A stretch of 64,000 nt of DNA from Pedobacter soli (GTDB lineage Bacteria; Bacteroidota; Bacteroidia; Sphingobacteriales; Sphingobacteriaceae), in assembly GCF_900101435.1 (NCBI RefSeq), contig NZ_FMZH01000003.1, positions 1 through 64,000 of the forward strand. Direction: 5' to 3'. Of the stretch, positions 37,286 to 46,267 are shown piece by piece (positions within the stretch are counted from its first letter, which is position 1; each line of letters opens with the position of its first letter). Position numbers and translations under genes: made by a program. Below the pieces are notes generated by a model. That model did no database searches and was not told where the DNA came from. It saw only the letters and a list, made by a program, of their open reading frames with translations.

Positions 37286-37801
37286 TTAATCTTTTCTTTT
37301 ATAAACGGGAACGGTAGAACACGGCTCGCCAAACATGATGCTTTTAACCACTGGTGTTAACAGGTTAGTCACTTCTACATAAGCAGAAACAGGCACCTCA
37401 ATATCACCACATCCTTTTACCACTACACGCTCATTGGCATAATCCTGCGGATTAATTTTAGCCAGTGCTTTGGAAAAGAGTACAGCTTCCAAAGTATCCA
37501 ATCCACCAAATACCACCTCGTTGGCATAGGGTTTCATCCTGTTGGCCAAAAGCATATAAGCCCAGGTTGGCACAATGGCATCAGCAGAACAGATAATGGC
37601 TATATTTTTATCCTGGTACTGCGCCCAATCGTGATTTTTGATAAACTCCCTAAAATCTTTCTCCTTCAGCATCAAACCATGAAAAAGATTATCTACAATA
37701 TCATAAAGCACTCTTTCGCCCTTATGATAAAAGTCTTCTAAGTTTAAGGTGATTAAACCACTATTTGCTACTTTATTGATGATGTTTTCCTGAATTTCCA
37801 T
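37286..37801 (-). CDS. DUF2480 family protein
   Basis: Cytoplasmic protein of 171 residues conserved across Bacteroidota, with no known function. The family-like landmarks are ITLNLEDFYHKGERVLYDI, GLMLKEKDFREFI, SADAIVPTWAYMLLA and CGDIEVPVSAYVEVT. No membrane segment or signal peptide is visible. It lies in front of the DUF3108-DUF3109 pair on the same strand, after the terminator of the PpiD-like gene. Confidence 0.85.
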   Translation of the reverse strand: MEIQENIINKVANSGLITLNLEDFYHKGERVLYDIVDNLFHGLMLKEKDFREFIKNHDWAQYQDKNIAIICSADAIVPTWAYMLLANRMKPYANEVVFGGLDTLEAVLFSKALAKINPQDYANERVVVKGCGDIEVPVSAYVEVTNLLTPVVKSIMFGEPCSTVPVYKRKD

Positions 37802-37816
37802 GGCCTTAAATAAAAA

Positions 37817-37845
37817 AACCGTTCCAATGAATCATCGGAACGGTT
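37817..37845 (-). terminator. Rho-independent terminator of the PpiD-like gene
   Basis: AACCGTTCC (37817-37825) pairs with GGAACGGTT (37837-37845), with a T-run on the minus strand. A TAATTTTG box (37854-37847, minus) lies directly upstream of the hairpin, so the same hairpin could fall in the leader of the DUF2480 transcript. Confidence 0.85.
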
Positions 37846-37866
37846 ACAAAATTACGTATTTTCTAA

Positions 37867-39951
37867 TTAATAGAATTTCACACGATTGTCTTTTATCTGT
37901 GCATTATCTTGTAAAGCCTGGAAAGCTGCTCCTAAAGAACGCTGACCTAAGCTCAATAACATACCTTCTTTTTGCTTAAACATGTTGGCAATTGGTGCAG
38001 GGTTTGTAAATCCATCAACTGAGAATACATATACACCACGCTCGCCCTGAACAGGAGCAGATAGTTTACCTGGCTGAGAACCGAATACGCTACCAACCAA
38101 AGCATTTTCTTGTGCTACGCCCGGAATTACAGGGTTAGCAAATACAATGTTCTGCACTGGACTAACCGGACGGCCAACTTTAGCAGCAACCTGATCGATA
38201 TTTCCTTTACCAGCGTTAGCCAGTTTTTCTTTTAACTGTTTTGCTTTAACGGCATTGCGCACCATTGGCTCGATTTCTTTCTTAACATCAGCTAATGATA
38301 GGGTACCTTTAGGACTCACATTGGTTAAACGTGCTACTACATAAGCATTGCTCATGGTGTAAATTTCAGGTAATACGTCACCTTTATCAGCTGCATAAGC
38401 ATCCTGGATTAATTTACGTGGGTTATCTAAACCTGCCGCGAAGCCTTGAGTAGCGGCTACTCTATCTGCAACGGCAACTTTTAATCCTTTTTGGGTAGCT
38501 AGTTTAGCAAAATCGGCGCCTTTTACATCGGCAAGGAAATTACTTGCAGCTTTATAGGCAGCTGCCTGAGTTTTGCTACTTGCAGCTAAAGTTTTTTCTA
38601 CGTAAGCCAATTTAGCTACTTTAGAAGAACCGATTTGTTTTTCGATTTTGATTACATGGTAACCGAACTGAGATTTAACTACTTTAATATCTCCGGTACT
38701 ACCATCGAAAGCAGCATTTTCAAATTCAGGAACCATGGTACCACGTGCAAATGTGCCTAGCTCTCCACCTTTATCTTTTGAACCATCTACACTGTAGTTT
38801 TTAGCCAGTTCAGCAAAGTTGCCTCCTTTTAAAATTAAGCCTTTTAGTGAATCGGCTAATTTGCTTGCTTTATCTTCGCCACCAACTTTAGCCGGATCGA
38901 TTAAGATGTGGCTTGCTTTTACCGAATCAGGAGAGAAACGGCTGGCTACAACTTTTACAATTTTATAAGAGTTACCTGATAATTTAGGTCCATAGAAACT
39001 GCCTGCCGGTAATGCAAATACTGCAGAATCAACAGCCGGATCTAATTTACCTTTTGAAAGGTAAGTAAAAGGAACTTTAACATCAGAATTGATTGCTGCG
39101 AAAAGTGAATCGTTCTTAGCAACCTGGAAATCTGCAGCGATTTTATCAACCTGAGCTTTAATCGCCAATGAATCGGCTTTAGTTGGGCTAATGCTGAAAG
39201 TTACATATTCGAAAGCACGGGTTTCAGTTGGGTTATTGAAACGTGCTTTGTTTTGATCATAATATTCAGAAAAATCGCCATCAGTTAATTTAACTGATGC
39301 ATCAGGAATAGAAGTATAATCTAAACTTACATATTTAAAGTTAGCCAGTTTGTTACGGTTGTTATATTCATCAGTAGCTTCTAAAGAAGTTACATAAACC
39401 GAATTACGGATTAAGTTAGAATATTTAGTTTGTAACGCCTGGTTTTTAATCTCCTGCTGTAACATATCAGATTGTTGTAAAGCCTGAGGTTCTTTTGATT
39501 TTAAGAAGTTCATCAGGGTTACGCGGTCTAACTGTCCGGTTTGAGGGTTAGAAAAATATTGTTTAATTAATGGGCTAGGGTTCTGGCCTTGCAATAAATC
39601 ATACAATTCATCTTCTGATACAGTTAAACCTAAACGATCGTATTCTTTTGTTAACAATACTTTAGCCAGCTCTGCATTCCAGGCCTGATCTACAGCCATA
39701 GCAGTCATTTGTGCATTTGCACTACCGCCATATTGTTGTTTCATTTGGTTTACACCCTGATCAACTTTTGGACCGAATTCATCAATGTTGATTTCGTTAC
39801 CATCAATAGATCCGACAACTTTTTGATTTGCAGACCAAAAAGGTTTACCTACGTTAATTGCATCACCTACTAAAAATGCAACAATTGCAAAACCGATTGC
39901 AAAGACCAGGATATAGCCTGCACGGTTACGCAAAAATGTCATTAATCCCAT
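37867..39951 (-). CDS. Peptidyl-prolyl isomerase with SurA-N and parvulin domains, PpiD-like
   Basis: Membrane-anchored periplasmic folding factor of 694 residues. It has one membrane helix at about 12-29, a SurA-type N-terminal chaperone region (NQKVVGSIDGNEINIDEFG), and a parvulin domain containing KASHILIDPAK, then ELGTFARGTMVPEFENAAF and FGYHVIKIEKQ. A second, degenerate rotamase-like region follows towards the C-terminus. In E. coli PpiD helps outer membrane proteins leaving the Sec translocon. It lies downstream of the lptC-OMP-coaX operon with a 253-bp gap and has its own terminator. Confidence 0.9.
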   Translation of the reverse strand: MGLMTFLRNRAGYILVFAIGFAIVAFLVGDAINVGKPFWSANQKVVGSIDGNEINIDEFGPKVDQGVNQMKQQYGGSANAQMTAMAVDQAWNAELAKVLLTKEYDRLGLTVSEDELYDLLQGQNPSPLIKQYFSNPQTGQLDRVTLMNFLKSKEPQALQQSDMLQQEIKNQALQTKYSNLIRNSVYVTSLEATDEYNNRNKLANFKYVSLDYTSIPDASVKLTDGDFSEYYDQNKARFNNPTETRAFEYVTFSISPTKADSLAIKAQVDKIAADFQVAKNDSLFAAINSDVKVPFTYLSKGKLDPAVDSAVFALPAGSFYGPKLSGNSYKIVKVVASRFSPDSVKASHILIDPAKVGGEDKASKLADSLKGLILKGGNFAELAKNYSVDGSKDKGGELGTFARGTMVPEFENAAFDGSTGDIKVVKSQFGYHVIKIEKQIGSSKVAKLAYVEKTLAASSKTQAAAYKAASNFLADVKGADFAKLATQKGLKVAVADRVAATQGFAAGLDNPRKLIQDAYAADKGDVLPEIYTMSNAYVVARLTNVSPKGTLSLADVKKEIEPMVRNAVKAKQLKEKLANAGKGNIDQVAAKVGRPVSPVQNIVFANPVIPGVAQENALVGSVFGSQPGKLSAPVQGERGVYVFSVDGFTNPAPIANMFKQKEGMLLSLGQRSLGAAFQALQDNAQIKDNRVKFY

Positions 39952-40204
39952 ATTGTAATTATAAATTTATTTAGTTCTTTTTTAAGAGGGCGCAAGATAC
40001 AAATTTGCGTTAAAAAAGAAAACACAAAATTTTATTTATCAAACGCTTAATTATTAGTGCAATGGAAGAAGTAAAATGGCAGGTGGAAGACCGCTGGATT
40101 TGCCTGTAAAGCTGGCTCCAAAACCACTGTATTTTGATGGTTTCTTAATCCATCACCCATTTTATCTCTACCACATTATATCAAGTTAAGGGCCACCACT
40201 CCGG

Positions 40205-40771
40205 CTATAAAGTTCCCTTCGAATTAATTTCACCAGTTCCGGGTCCCATTTCATAAGTACTGAAATCCTGAGGAGCTTTAAAATCTTTTGCCCGGGTAAA
40301 ATCTCCGTTCACACTCAAAATATCAACTGTTTGGGTAGAATAGAAAATCTTCTTAGATTCATCCCAGATTAATTCCTGCGAAGAAAAAGTATCACCCTTG
40401 CTATTTTTTACCACTACATTTTTCCGGAATTCGGTTTTGAGCTCGGTATCTTTTCTGATGGCATAATCGCAAACCAGGTTTCCATCTATCGTACCCTGGG
40501 GATTATAAAAATCGATCTTTACACCTTTAATCATTTCCTGGTAAGCACCTCCATTTGAAGGGGTAATCTTATCCAGTATGGGTGCATAGCCTTTTGCCTT
40601 TACCCTTGCCGAATCACTGTAAATGATTTCGACACCGATAGTACGGTCGCGGGTTAAGGTAACCTTTCCTGCCGAAACCGAATTGGCATTTTTTAGATCG
40701 TCGTCTCCACAAGAAGCCAAAAACAATGGCAACGCCAGAAACAGACCATATAAAAATGTTTTCAATTTCAT
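40205..40771 (-). CDS. lptC: LPS transport periplasmic protein LptC-like lipoprotein
   Basis: Lipoprotein of 188 residues with lipobox LASC near residue 20, followed by the LptC/LptA-type beta-taco segments (IYSDSARVKAKG, MIKGVKIDFYNPQG, ELIWDESKKIFYSTQTVDI). In LPS export LptC links the LptBFG transporter to the LptA bridge; the Bacteroidota form is a lipoprotein. Its ATG shares one base with the preceding gene's stop (TAATG). Other lpt genes are not in the window. Confidence 0.85.
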   Translation of the reverse strand: MKLKTFLYGLFLALPLFLASCGDDDLKNANSVSAGKVTLTRDRTIGVEIIYSDSARVKAKGYAPILDKITPSNGGAYQEMIKGVKIDFYNPQGTIDGNLVCDYAIRKDTELKTEFRKNVVVKNSKGDTFSSQELIWDESKKIFYSTQTVDILSVNGDFTRAKDFKAPQDFSTYEMGPGTGEINSKGTL

Positions 40772-42069
40772 TAATCTACGCGGTACTTACGGAACCAGGT
40801 ATCGTTTAAGGTAAAGCCCAAATGGAAATTAATGTACTGCTCTTTAACCAGATTATTGTTTAAAGTTCCTCTTTGGCCAACCTCGGTTGTAAAGTTGATT
40901 TTATAAAATGCAGTACCTCCGTTTGCTGATGGCAGCGGGAAACCAAAACCCAAAGAAGCACCCATTTGTTTAATATTCTGATTGTTTACCTGAATATAGG
41001 TCTTATCGTAATTGAAACCTAAGCGATAATCAACACGTTTCATATAACTGTTGTAAGAATAAGCATCGGGAGTCCACTGGCCACCTAATGATGCACCCCA
41101 GCTATCCTGCAAGCCCTGGCTTACGTTATTAATGGTAGTTTGCGACCATTTGCTCATTCTAAAATCGGCACCAATCATCCATTTATCGTTTTGCTGAATG
41201 GCAATACCAAAGTTATGTGTTAGTGGCAGGGTTAGGTTCGATTTTCCTTTGTCAATTCTGCTCAAAGTATCTAATGCGGTCTGCTCATTTCCATTTGCAT
41301 CTCTAAGATAACGGGTAGCAAAAAAAGTCTGGCTTGAGTTTACTTTACCAGAAGTACTACCCGAATAGCCAAGCGTTACCAATGTTTTCTTACCTACGTT
41401 AAAATCATACTGGATACCGTATGAATAAGCTAAACCACCAACACTGTTTTTATTTTGAAGTTTGGCATTATAAGCACCAACGATAGTGTTGCTGTATTCG
41501 GTTGAACGGGTAGTTTGCAGGTTACCAAAAATATACTCTAAGTTAGCGCCAATTCTTAAATGATCGCCAAAACGATAGCCATAGCCGAAATATGCTTTCG
41601 ATAGGCCACCTTCGCCTTCATAAAGCTGATCAACTGAAGTGGTATCGATTTTAACTGTGTTACGATAAGCATAACCTAAATCTGAATAAGGCAAAATACC
41701 AAAACTCAAAGCAGATTTACGGCCTACTGGTGCAGCAAACGCTAAATGGCTGAAAGTAGCGTTAAAGGTATTCTCGCTTAAACTGCCACGGCTTAAGTTA
41801 TTCACGCTTGCACTCATACCAATATCGATAGTGGTTAACGAAATACCGGCGTATGATGCAGGATTCTGCATGTTGATGTAGTTAAAACCGCTTACTTTGT
41901 TTACAGCAGTAGAAATACCACCCATCGCCCGCAATTGCGGCAACAAAGAGCCTTTTATATTACCAAGCCCATATCTTGAATATGGCGATGATGTAGTAAC
42001 CTGTGCCTGAGCACTTAAACCACCAACTAAAACGAGTATGGCTGCAATATAATTTATTCTTTTGTACAT
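40771..42069 (-). CDS. Outer membrane beta-barrel protein (FadL/OmpP1-like pattern)
   Basis: Predicted barrel of 432 residues with a signal peptide ending AQAQV and then YSRYGLGNIKGSLLPQLRAMGG, an N-terminal pattern shared with Bacteroidota proteins near lptC. Many amphipathic strands follow (YGYRFGDHLRIGANLEYIFG, RVDYRLGFNYDKTY), and it ends in an aromatic-rich strand. The role is unknown. The gene lies between coaX and lptC, overlapping lptC by one base. The ATG at 42069 is used because it yields the signal peptide; the upstream ATG at 42090 would overlap coaX. Confidence 0.7.
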   Translation of the reverse strand: MYKRINYIAAILVLVGGLSAQAQVTTSSPYSRYGLGNIKGSLLPQLRAMGGISTAVNKVSGFNYINMQNPASYAGISLTTIDIGMSASVNNLSRGSLSENTFNATFSHLAFAAPVGRKSALSFGILPYSDLGYAYRNTVKIDTTSVDQLYEGEGGLSKAYFGYGYRFGDHLRIGANLEYIFGNLQTTRSTEYSNTIVGAYNAKLQNKNSVGGLAYSYGIQYDFNVGKKTLVTLGYSGSTSGKVNSSQTFFATRYLRDANGNEQTALDTLSRIDKGKSNLTLPLTHNFGIAIQQNDKWMIGADFRMSKWSQTTINNVSQGLQDSWGASLGGQWTPDAYSYNSYMKRVDYRLGFNYDKTYIQVNNQNIKQMGASLGFGFPLPSANGGTAFYKINFTTEVGQRGTLNNNLVKEQYINFHLGFTLNDTWFRKYRVD

Positions 42070-42070
42070 T

Positions 42071-42805
42071 TTAATCTGCAATAGCTTCATTTAATCCTTT
42101 TAACACCAAGTAGGGATCTTTTATAATTTGAGGCGCAAAGATGCTGTTTTGTAATTGCTTATACAAAAAATTAGCATCGCCACCCGTTATAATTACCTTC
42201 AAAGCACTTTCTTTTTTATTATTTAGGGCAATAAAGCCTTCAATTTCATTTATTACACCTTGTAAAACGCCGTTTTTAATTGCCGATTGTGTGTCTGTTC
42301 CTTCTGTTATTTCTTCCTGCTCATTCCACTCAACCAAGGGCAGGCGGCCGGTAAACTCGTGCACAGCCCTGAAACGCATCTTTATGCCTGGGCTTATGCT
42401 GCCACCAAAATACATTTTCGCCTGGCTTAAAACATCGTATGTAATACAAGTACCCGCATCTACAATTAAACTTGCACCTGTCGGGAATAATCCGTTTGCA
42501 CCCAACACAGCAGCCCATCTGTCTAATCCTAGAGTTGCGGGTGTTTTATACCTGTTCTGCACACCGTTGGTTAACAAGGTAGAAAAACGGGTATATTCAG
42601 TATGTTTTTTCAAAAATCCTTCAAGCTGGCCAATTTCCTGATTAACACTGCTTATGATGGATTTATCTGGTGAAAATTTCTCTATCAGCTGAGCAAGGTC
42701 AATAATACCCAGTTTATTAAAACGCTGATGGTGAACGATTTCTTTATTTGAAAAAACAGCCACTTTAGCTGCTGAATTTCCAATATCAATGCTTAACGTG
42801 CGCAT
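42071..42805 (-). CDS. coaX: Type III pantothenate kinase
   Basis: First enzyme of coenzyme A synthesis, phosphorylating pantothenate, in the ASKHA fold. The 244-residue protein shows the phosphate-1 motif SIDIGNSAAKVAVF, the pantothenate site GLDRWAAVLGA and the phosphate-2 motif IVDAGTCITYDVL. A C-terminal ITGGDANFLYKQL follows. A TAnnTTTG box (42830-42823, minus) lies 18 bp ahead of the start. It is the first gene of a three-gene operon with the barrel protein and lptC. Confidence 0.95.
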   Translation of the reverse strand: MRTLSIDIGNSAAKVAVFSNKEIVHHQRFNKLGIIDLAQLIEKFSPDKSIISSVNQEIGQLEGFLKKHTEYTRFSTLLTNGVQNRYKTPATLGLDRWAAVLGANGLFPTGASLIVDAGTCITYDVLSQAKMYFGGSISPGIKMRFRAVHEFTGRLPLVEWNEQEEITEGTDTQSAIKNGVLQGVINEIEGFIALNNKKESALKVIITGGDANFLYKQLQNSIFAPQIIKDPYLVLKGLNEAIAD

Positions 42806-42822
42806 TTAAAATTTCCCTTTAT

Positions 42823-42830
42823 CAAATTTA
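42823..42830 (-). promoter_or_regulatory. Candidate coaX operon promoter, -7 box
   Basis: The minus strand reads TAAATTTG, with TTG 22 bp upstream (42855-42853). It fits a Bacteroidota promoter and predicts a leader of about 14 nt. Confidence 0.4.
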
Positions 42831-42957
42831 CAATTAGAAATTCCGAAGATCTCAATTCTATCCATCAAATTAAAACCTAAAAAAGCTTTAACGCTAAAAT
42901 CATGCACAAAGCTATTAATCTTTGTCAAGTTTCGTTCCGGTTATTTGTTAAAAAAGG

Positions 42958-43938
42958 TTAAACAAACAGAAAGTACTGCACCGAAAGCACAAATAAAAGG
43001 AACAATGTTTCGTAAAACCAGCGTTTTTTGGCATTGCTAAAATAGTAAGCCAAGAGTACTGCGCCCGGCGGTACACAGAGCAAAAAATGCCAGGTACGGA
43101 AGTTAGGTTTGAGGTAAAAACTAACTATAGCCACAATAAACATAAAAAAAAGCAATTGAAAACTTTTTCGTGTACTGATAAAGCTCCTGAAAAAATTTTC
43201 GCGCAGCTGCAATGATGCCAGGATAATGATAACTGCTACCGGAATAAGCACCAGATAATCGTTATAGTTGATTTTAAACACTGATGGAAACTTATTCCCT
43301 AGTGGTTTCCAGATCTGATAAAAAGAACTCAAATTATCTTTCCAATAGTAAAATACGGCCAGAAAAAAGAATACGGTTATAAAACCGACCAATCCCGCAA
43401 CCCATTCGCGCCAGTTAAAAGACCTGAACAGGAGCAAGGCTAAAAATATCATGAGCAACATGCCCATAAAAGGAAAATACACCAGTGTACCAATGGCAAT
43501 AATCATCCCGATATCGAAAACAGTGTTAATCGAATTAGCACTTTTACCCAGTTTCAAAAACTTATCAATGATCCAGATCAGGAGGAAATTACAAATCAAT
43601 GCCGGGTTCAAAGTCATGAAGGGCATAAACAAACTGGTTCCGGTTACGAACATTAAACCGGGCAGAAAGCTTGGTTTACCCAGTAAATTGTGATTATTAA
43701 CAATCCTGTTAAAGATTAAAGCCTGAACATAAACCAACACTGCGGCAATAAAAATATTGGTTTGTGCAGAAAAAGCATTGTCGAGATCTACATTGATTAA
43801 AAGCCTCGCAAAGGGCTCCAGAAAATCGAAATTTAAATGTGCCGGGGTTTCATAAAAAATAGCCACACGCATAAAAAATGTGTAGGCCAGCAAAAATATG
43901 AGGTTAACTGGATTTAGCTTTCGAAACTGATTAATCAT
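42958..43938 (-). CDS. DUF6427 family integral membrane protein
   Basis: Polytopic inner-membrane protein of 326 residues with about nine hydrophobic segments (for example NLIFLLAYTFFMRVAIFYE and FIAAVLVYVQALIFNRIV). It belongs by pattern to a Bacteroidota-specific family with no known function. The conserved acidic DLDNAFSAQTN loop follows the first segments. It stands alone between coaX and the glycosyltransferase gene. Confidence 0.75.
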   Translation of the reverse strand: MINQFRKLNPVNLIFLLAYTFFMRVAIFYETPAHLNFDFLEPFARLLINVDLDNAFSAQTNIFIAAVLVYVQALIFNRIVNNHNLLGKPSFLPGLMFVTGTSLFMPFMTLNPALICNFLLIWIIDKFLKLGKSANSINTVFDIGMIIAIGTLVYFPFMGMLLMIFLALLLFRSFNWREWVAGLVGFITVFFFLAVFYYWKDNLSSFYQIWKPLGNKFPSVFKINYNDYLVLIPVAVIIILASLQLRENFFRSFISTRKSFQLLFFMFIVAIVSFYLKPNFRTWHFLLCVPPGAVLLAYYFSNAKKRWFYETLFLLFVLSVQYFLFV

Positions 43939-44014
43939 GCCTTTTTAACGATTAGGCAAAGTAAAGAAAATAATTTAAGAGTACAGCTAAAAGCAGAAAG
44001 ACTAAAGCTTAAAG

Positions 44015-45004
44015 CTAGACTCTCGCGTATTTCTTCACCATGTCATCAATAATCTGCGCTGTTTCGTCCGGAAAATCAAATTCGTGCTTTTGAGGGTTTT
44101 CTACCCAATTTTTAACAATGGGTAACCAGTTGCGTGTGCTCCCCCAGATAACGGGTAAGCCAAACTGCTTTAAAGCATAGGCATTGCATTGCTGTTCAAA
44201 CTGAAAGCGCATAGGGGCTACAAGCAGCTTTTTCTTTAAATAAAGCGCCTCGGCTGGTCCTTCAAAACCACCACCTGTAAATAAGCCTTCGCAGCTGGCT
44301 AAGCTTTTATTGAATTTTTCGTTGTTTACAGGTTCTACAAAAACATTGCCTTCCTGATAGGCCACTTTGCTGTGTTTAGAAAAAACTTCCCATTTCACAT
44401 TTGGCATTTGGGTAAAAAGTTTTACCAGACGTTTATCATCAATAGCCGGAAGGTATACGGTATAATGCCCTAAATTTACACTTTCCAGGTTTCTGATCTC
44501 GGCCCTGATTACCGGGGTATGGATAAAACTATCGTAACGATCGAAATGGAAGCCAATATGGTATTTGGTAGGTGCATAACGGCTCAAAATCAGTTTGCCC
44601 CAGTCTAAAGTTTTAGGGCGGGGTACTTTTTTCGATTTAAAAGCAGCCTGATGACTTAACGACACACTTTCAATGCCTTGCAGTTTACATGCCCAGGCAC
44701 TTACAGGCTCAAAATCGTTAACTATGAGGTTATAATCTTTTAAAGGCAGTGTTTTCATGTCTTTCCTGAAACGGAAAAGATTCATGTTTAGCCAGGTTTT
44801 ATAATGGTCTACACCGCCTTTTTTCCCAAAAATAAAGCTAAAACCGTGTAACTGGTATTTTACCGGCTGGCTGAGTTTAACATCGGCCTGGGTGCCACTC
44901 ACTAAAATATCAAGCTCACCATATTTTTGAAGCAGAGGAATAATCTCTCTTGCCCTGCTGATATGACCGTTACCGGTGCCCTGTATCGCGTAAAGTATCT
45001 TCAT
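44015..45004 (-). CDS. Glycosyltransferase family protein, MurG/MGDG synthase-like
   Basis: GT-B glycosyltransferase of 329 residues. It begins ILYAIQGTGNGHISRAREII, the Gly-rich nucleotide loop of MurG/MGDG-synthase-type enzymes. The C-terminal domain contains LFTGGGFEGPAEALYLKKKLLV, the donor-binding region, and MRFQFEQQCNAYAL. Acceptor and donor are unknown; a lipid acceptor is plausible because it is paired with an LpxH-like phosphatase 20 bp upstream in the same operon. This pairing is inference from neighbours. Confidence 0.8.
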   Translation of the reverse strand: MKILYAIQGTGNGHISRAREIIPLLQKYGELDILVSGTQADVKLSQPVKYQLHGFSFIFGKKGGVDHYKTWLNMNLFRFRKDMKTLPLKDYNLIVNDFEPVSAWACKLQGIESVSLSHQAAFKSKKVPRPKTLDWGKLILSRYAPTKYHIGFHFDRYDSFIHTPVIRAEIRNLESVNLGHYTVYLPAIDDKRLVKLFTQMPNVKWEVFSKHSKVAYQEGNVFVEPVNNEKFNKSLASCEGLFTGGGFEGPAEALYLKKKLLVAPMRFQFEQQCNAYALKQFGLPVIWGSTRNWLPIVKNWVENPQKHEFDFPDETAQIIDDMVKKYARV

Positions 45005-45024
45005 TTATGCCCGAATATCTAAAA

Positions 45025-45879
45025 TTATTGGGCAATTTCATATTTTATATTCTGTAAAAGAATATTTATATCGAGTTTACTCTTTAAATCTTCTGCATCA
45101 GAAAGGAGTCCTTCATCCAGTTCATCTTTGGTAAAATGCTGGTGCTCATATTTAAAAATAGTCCAGTTTTGGTTTTCGTATTCCAAAGCAGTTAAACTTT
45201 CTACCCAATCACCACTGTTCAAATAAGTCACACTTCCCTCTTCGGTAGCGATTTCTCTTTTTTCTGCCTGATGGATATGTCCGCAAACCACATACTGATA
45301 ACCTTTCTCGATGGCCAGTTCTGCAGCTGTTTGCTCGAAACTGTTGATGAATTTAACGGCATCTTTAAACTTAGCTTTCACTTTTTTAGAGAAACTCATC
45401 TTTTCCCTGCCGAAAGCCGTAAGCACCCAGTTTACAAAACTGTTAATCAGAATCAGGGTATCATAACCTACTGCCCCCAGCTTAGCCAGCCATTTGGAGT
45501 GCTGCATGGTTACATCGAAAACATCGCCATGGAAAAACCAGGCTTTCTTGCCATCAAGCTCCAAAATCAATTTATTCTGCAAATGAAAGGTTCCCATTTC
45601 CATGCCATCAAATTTCCGAAGCATCTCATCGTGATTGCCGGTTAAGTAATGCACCTGTACACCTTCCGAAACGAATTTCATCAGCTTACGGATCACTTTC
45701 ATGTGCGATTCGGGCCAGTAACTTTTACTGAATTGCCAGATATCGATAATATCGCCATTTAAAATCAATGTTTTGGGTTTAATGCTTTTAAGGTACTTCA
45801 AAAGCTCTTTAGCATGGCAGCCATAGGTGCCCAAATGCACGTCGGAGATTACGACTACATCAACATTTCTTTTATTCAT
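45025..45879 (-). CDS. LpxH-like metallophosphoesterase (UDP-2,3-diacylglucosamine diphosphatase family)
   Basis: Calcineurin-type phosphoesterase of 284 residues. Metal-binding motifs are DVHLG (VVISDVHLGTYG), GDIIDIW (NGDIIDIW), the GNHDE motif (TGNHDEML), and GHIHQAE near the C-terminus. LpxH-type enzymes cleave UDP-diacylglucosamine in lipid A synthesis. This is the longer variant common in Bacteroidota, and its true substrate is uncertain. It is co-transcribed with a glycosyltransferase, and a 31-residue membrane peptide gene precedes it by 71 bp. Confidence 0.82.
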   Translation of the reverse strand: MNKRNVDVVVISDVHLGTYGCHAKELLKYLKSIKPKTLILNGDIIDIWQFSKSYWPESHMKVIRKLMKFVSEGVQVHYLTGNHDEMLRKFDGMEMGTFHLQNKLILELDGKKAWFFHGDVFDVTMQHSKWLAKLGAVGYDTLILINSFVNWVLTAFGREKMSFSKKVKAKFKDAVKFINSFEQTAAELAIEKGYQYVVCGHIHQAEKREIATEEGSVTYLNSGDWVESLTALEYENQNWTIFKYEHQHFTKDELDEGLLSDAEDLKSKLDINILLQNIKYEIAQ

Positions 45880-45950
45880 AAACGGGAAATTTTAGGGGGA
45901 AGAATCTTATTACCGCTCGGTTTAAGCAGTTCCGGAATACGTTCACTGTG

Positions 45951-46046
45951 CTACCACTCCTCTTCCTCATCGAGTTTTACCTCAAAAGGGCTAAAGAAAT
46001 AAAGTACAACAATTAACAAACACACGGCAAAAAATGATTCCAACAT
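45951..46046 (-). CDS. Predicted 31-residue single-pass membrane peptide
   Basis: Short ORF reading MLESFFAVCLLIVVLYFFSP, then FEVKLDEEEEW. It has one hydrophobic helix (residues 4-20) followed by an acidic tail. It is too short for ordinary gene prediction. Support comes from the ATG with a TAnnTTTG box (TACCTTTG, 46072-46065) and TTTG at 46093-46090 just upstream, which predicts a 15-nt leader, and from its position directly ahead of the LpxH-like gene. I know no named family for it. It may be a small membrane regulator or a leader peptide. Confidence 0.45.
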   Translation of the reverse strand: MLESFFAVCLLIVVLYFFSPFEVKLDEEEEW

Positions 46047-46064
46047 ATCATCTGATTTACAATA

Positions 46065-46093
46065 CAAAGGTAAGACGCTGTTTATCAAACAAA
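46065..46093 (-). promoter_or_regulatory. Candidate promoter of the small-peptide / LpxH-like operon
   Basis: On the minus strand TTTG (46093-46090) and TACCTTTG (46072-46065) are separated by 17 bp, a good fit to the Bacteroidota promoter layout. Confidence 0.45.
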
Positions 46094-46216
46094 TGTTACG
46101 TCATTGTTAAATTATTATCCAATCTGATAAAGGGTGTTAAAAGTGGTTAATCGTACAAACTGGCTAATTGTTAAATTGCTGGTTATTCTGAGAAATAAGA
46201 TTTATTATTAACCAAA

Positions 46217-46248
46217 AAGCCCCATAAGATTAAAATCCTATGGGGCTT
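46217..46248 (-). terminator. Rho-independent terminator of the YfhO gene
   Basis: AAGCCCCATA (46217-46226) pairs with TATGGGGCTT (46239-46248), with GAT/ATC extending the stem inward and a T-run following on the minus strand. It lies 20 bp beyond the YfhO stop. Confidence 0.88.
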
Positions 46249-46267
46249 GAAAATTCATGGCTAAGGC

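Noticed and set aside
42141..42641. Long plus-strand ORF opposite coaX, and similar ORFs opposite glyA, dxs, glmS, uvrB and the M1 peptidase
   Set aside because: These are antisense shadows of strongly supported genes, with no family pattern of their own.
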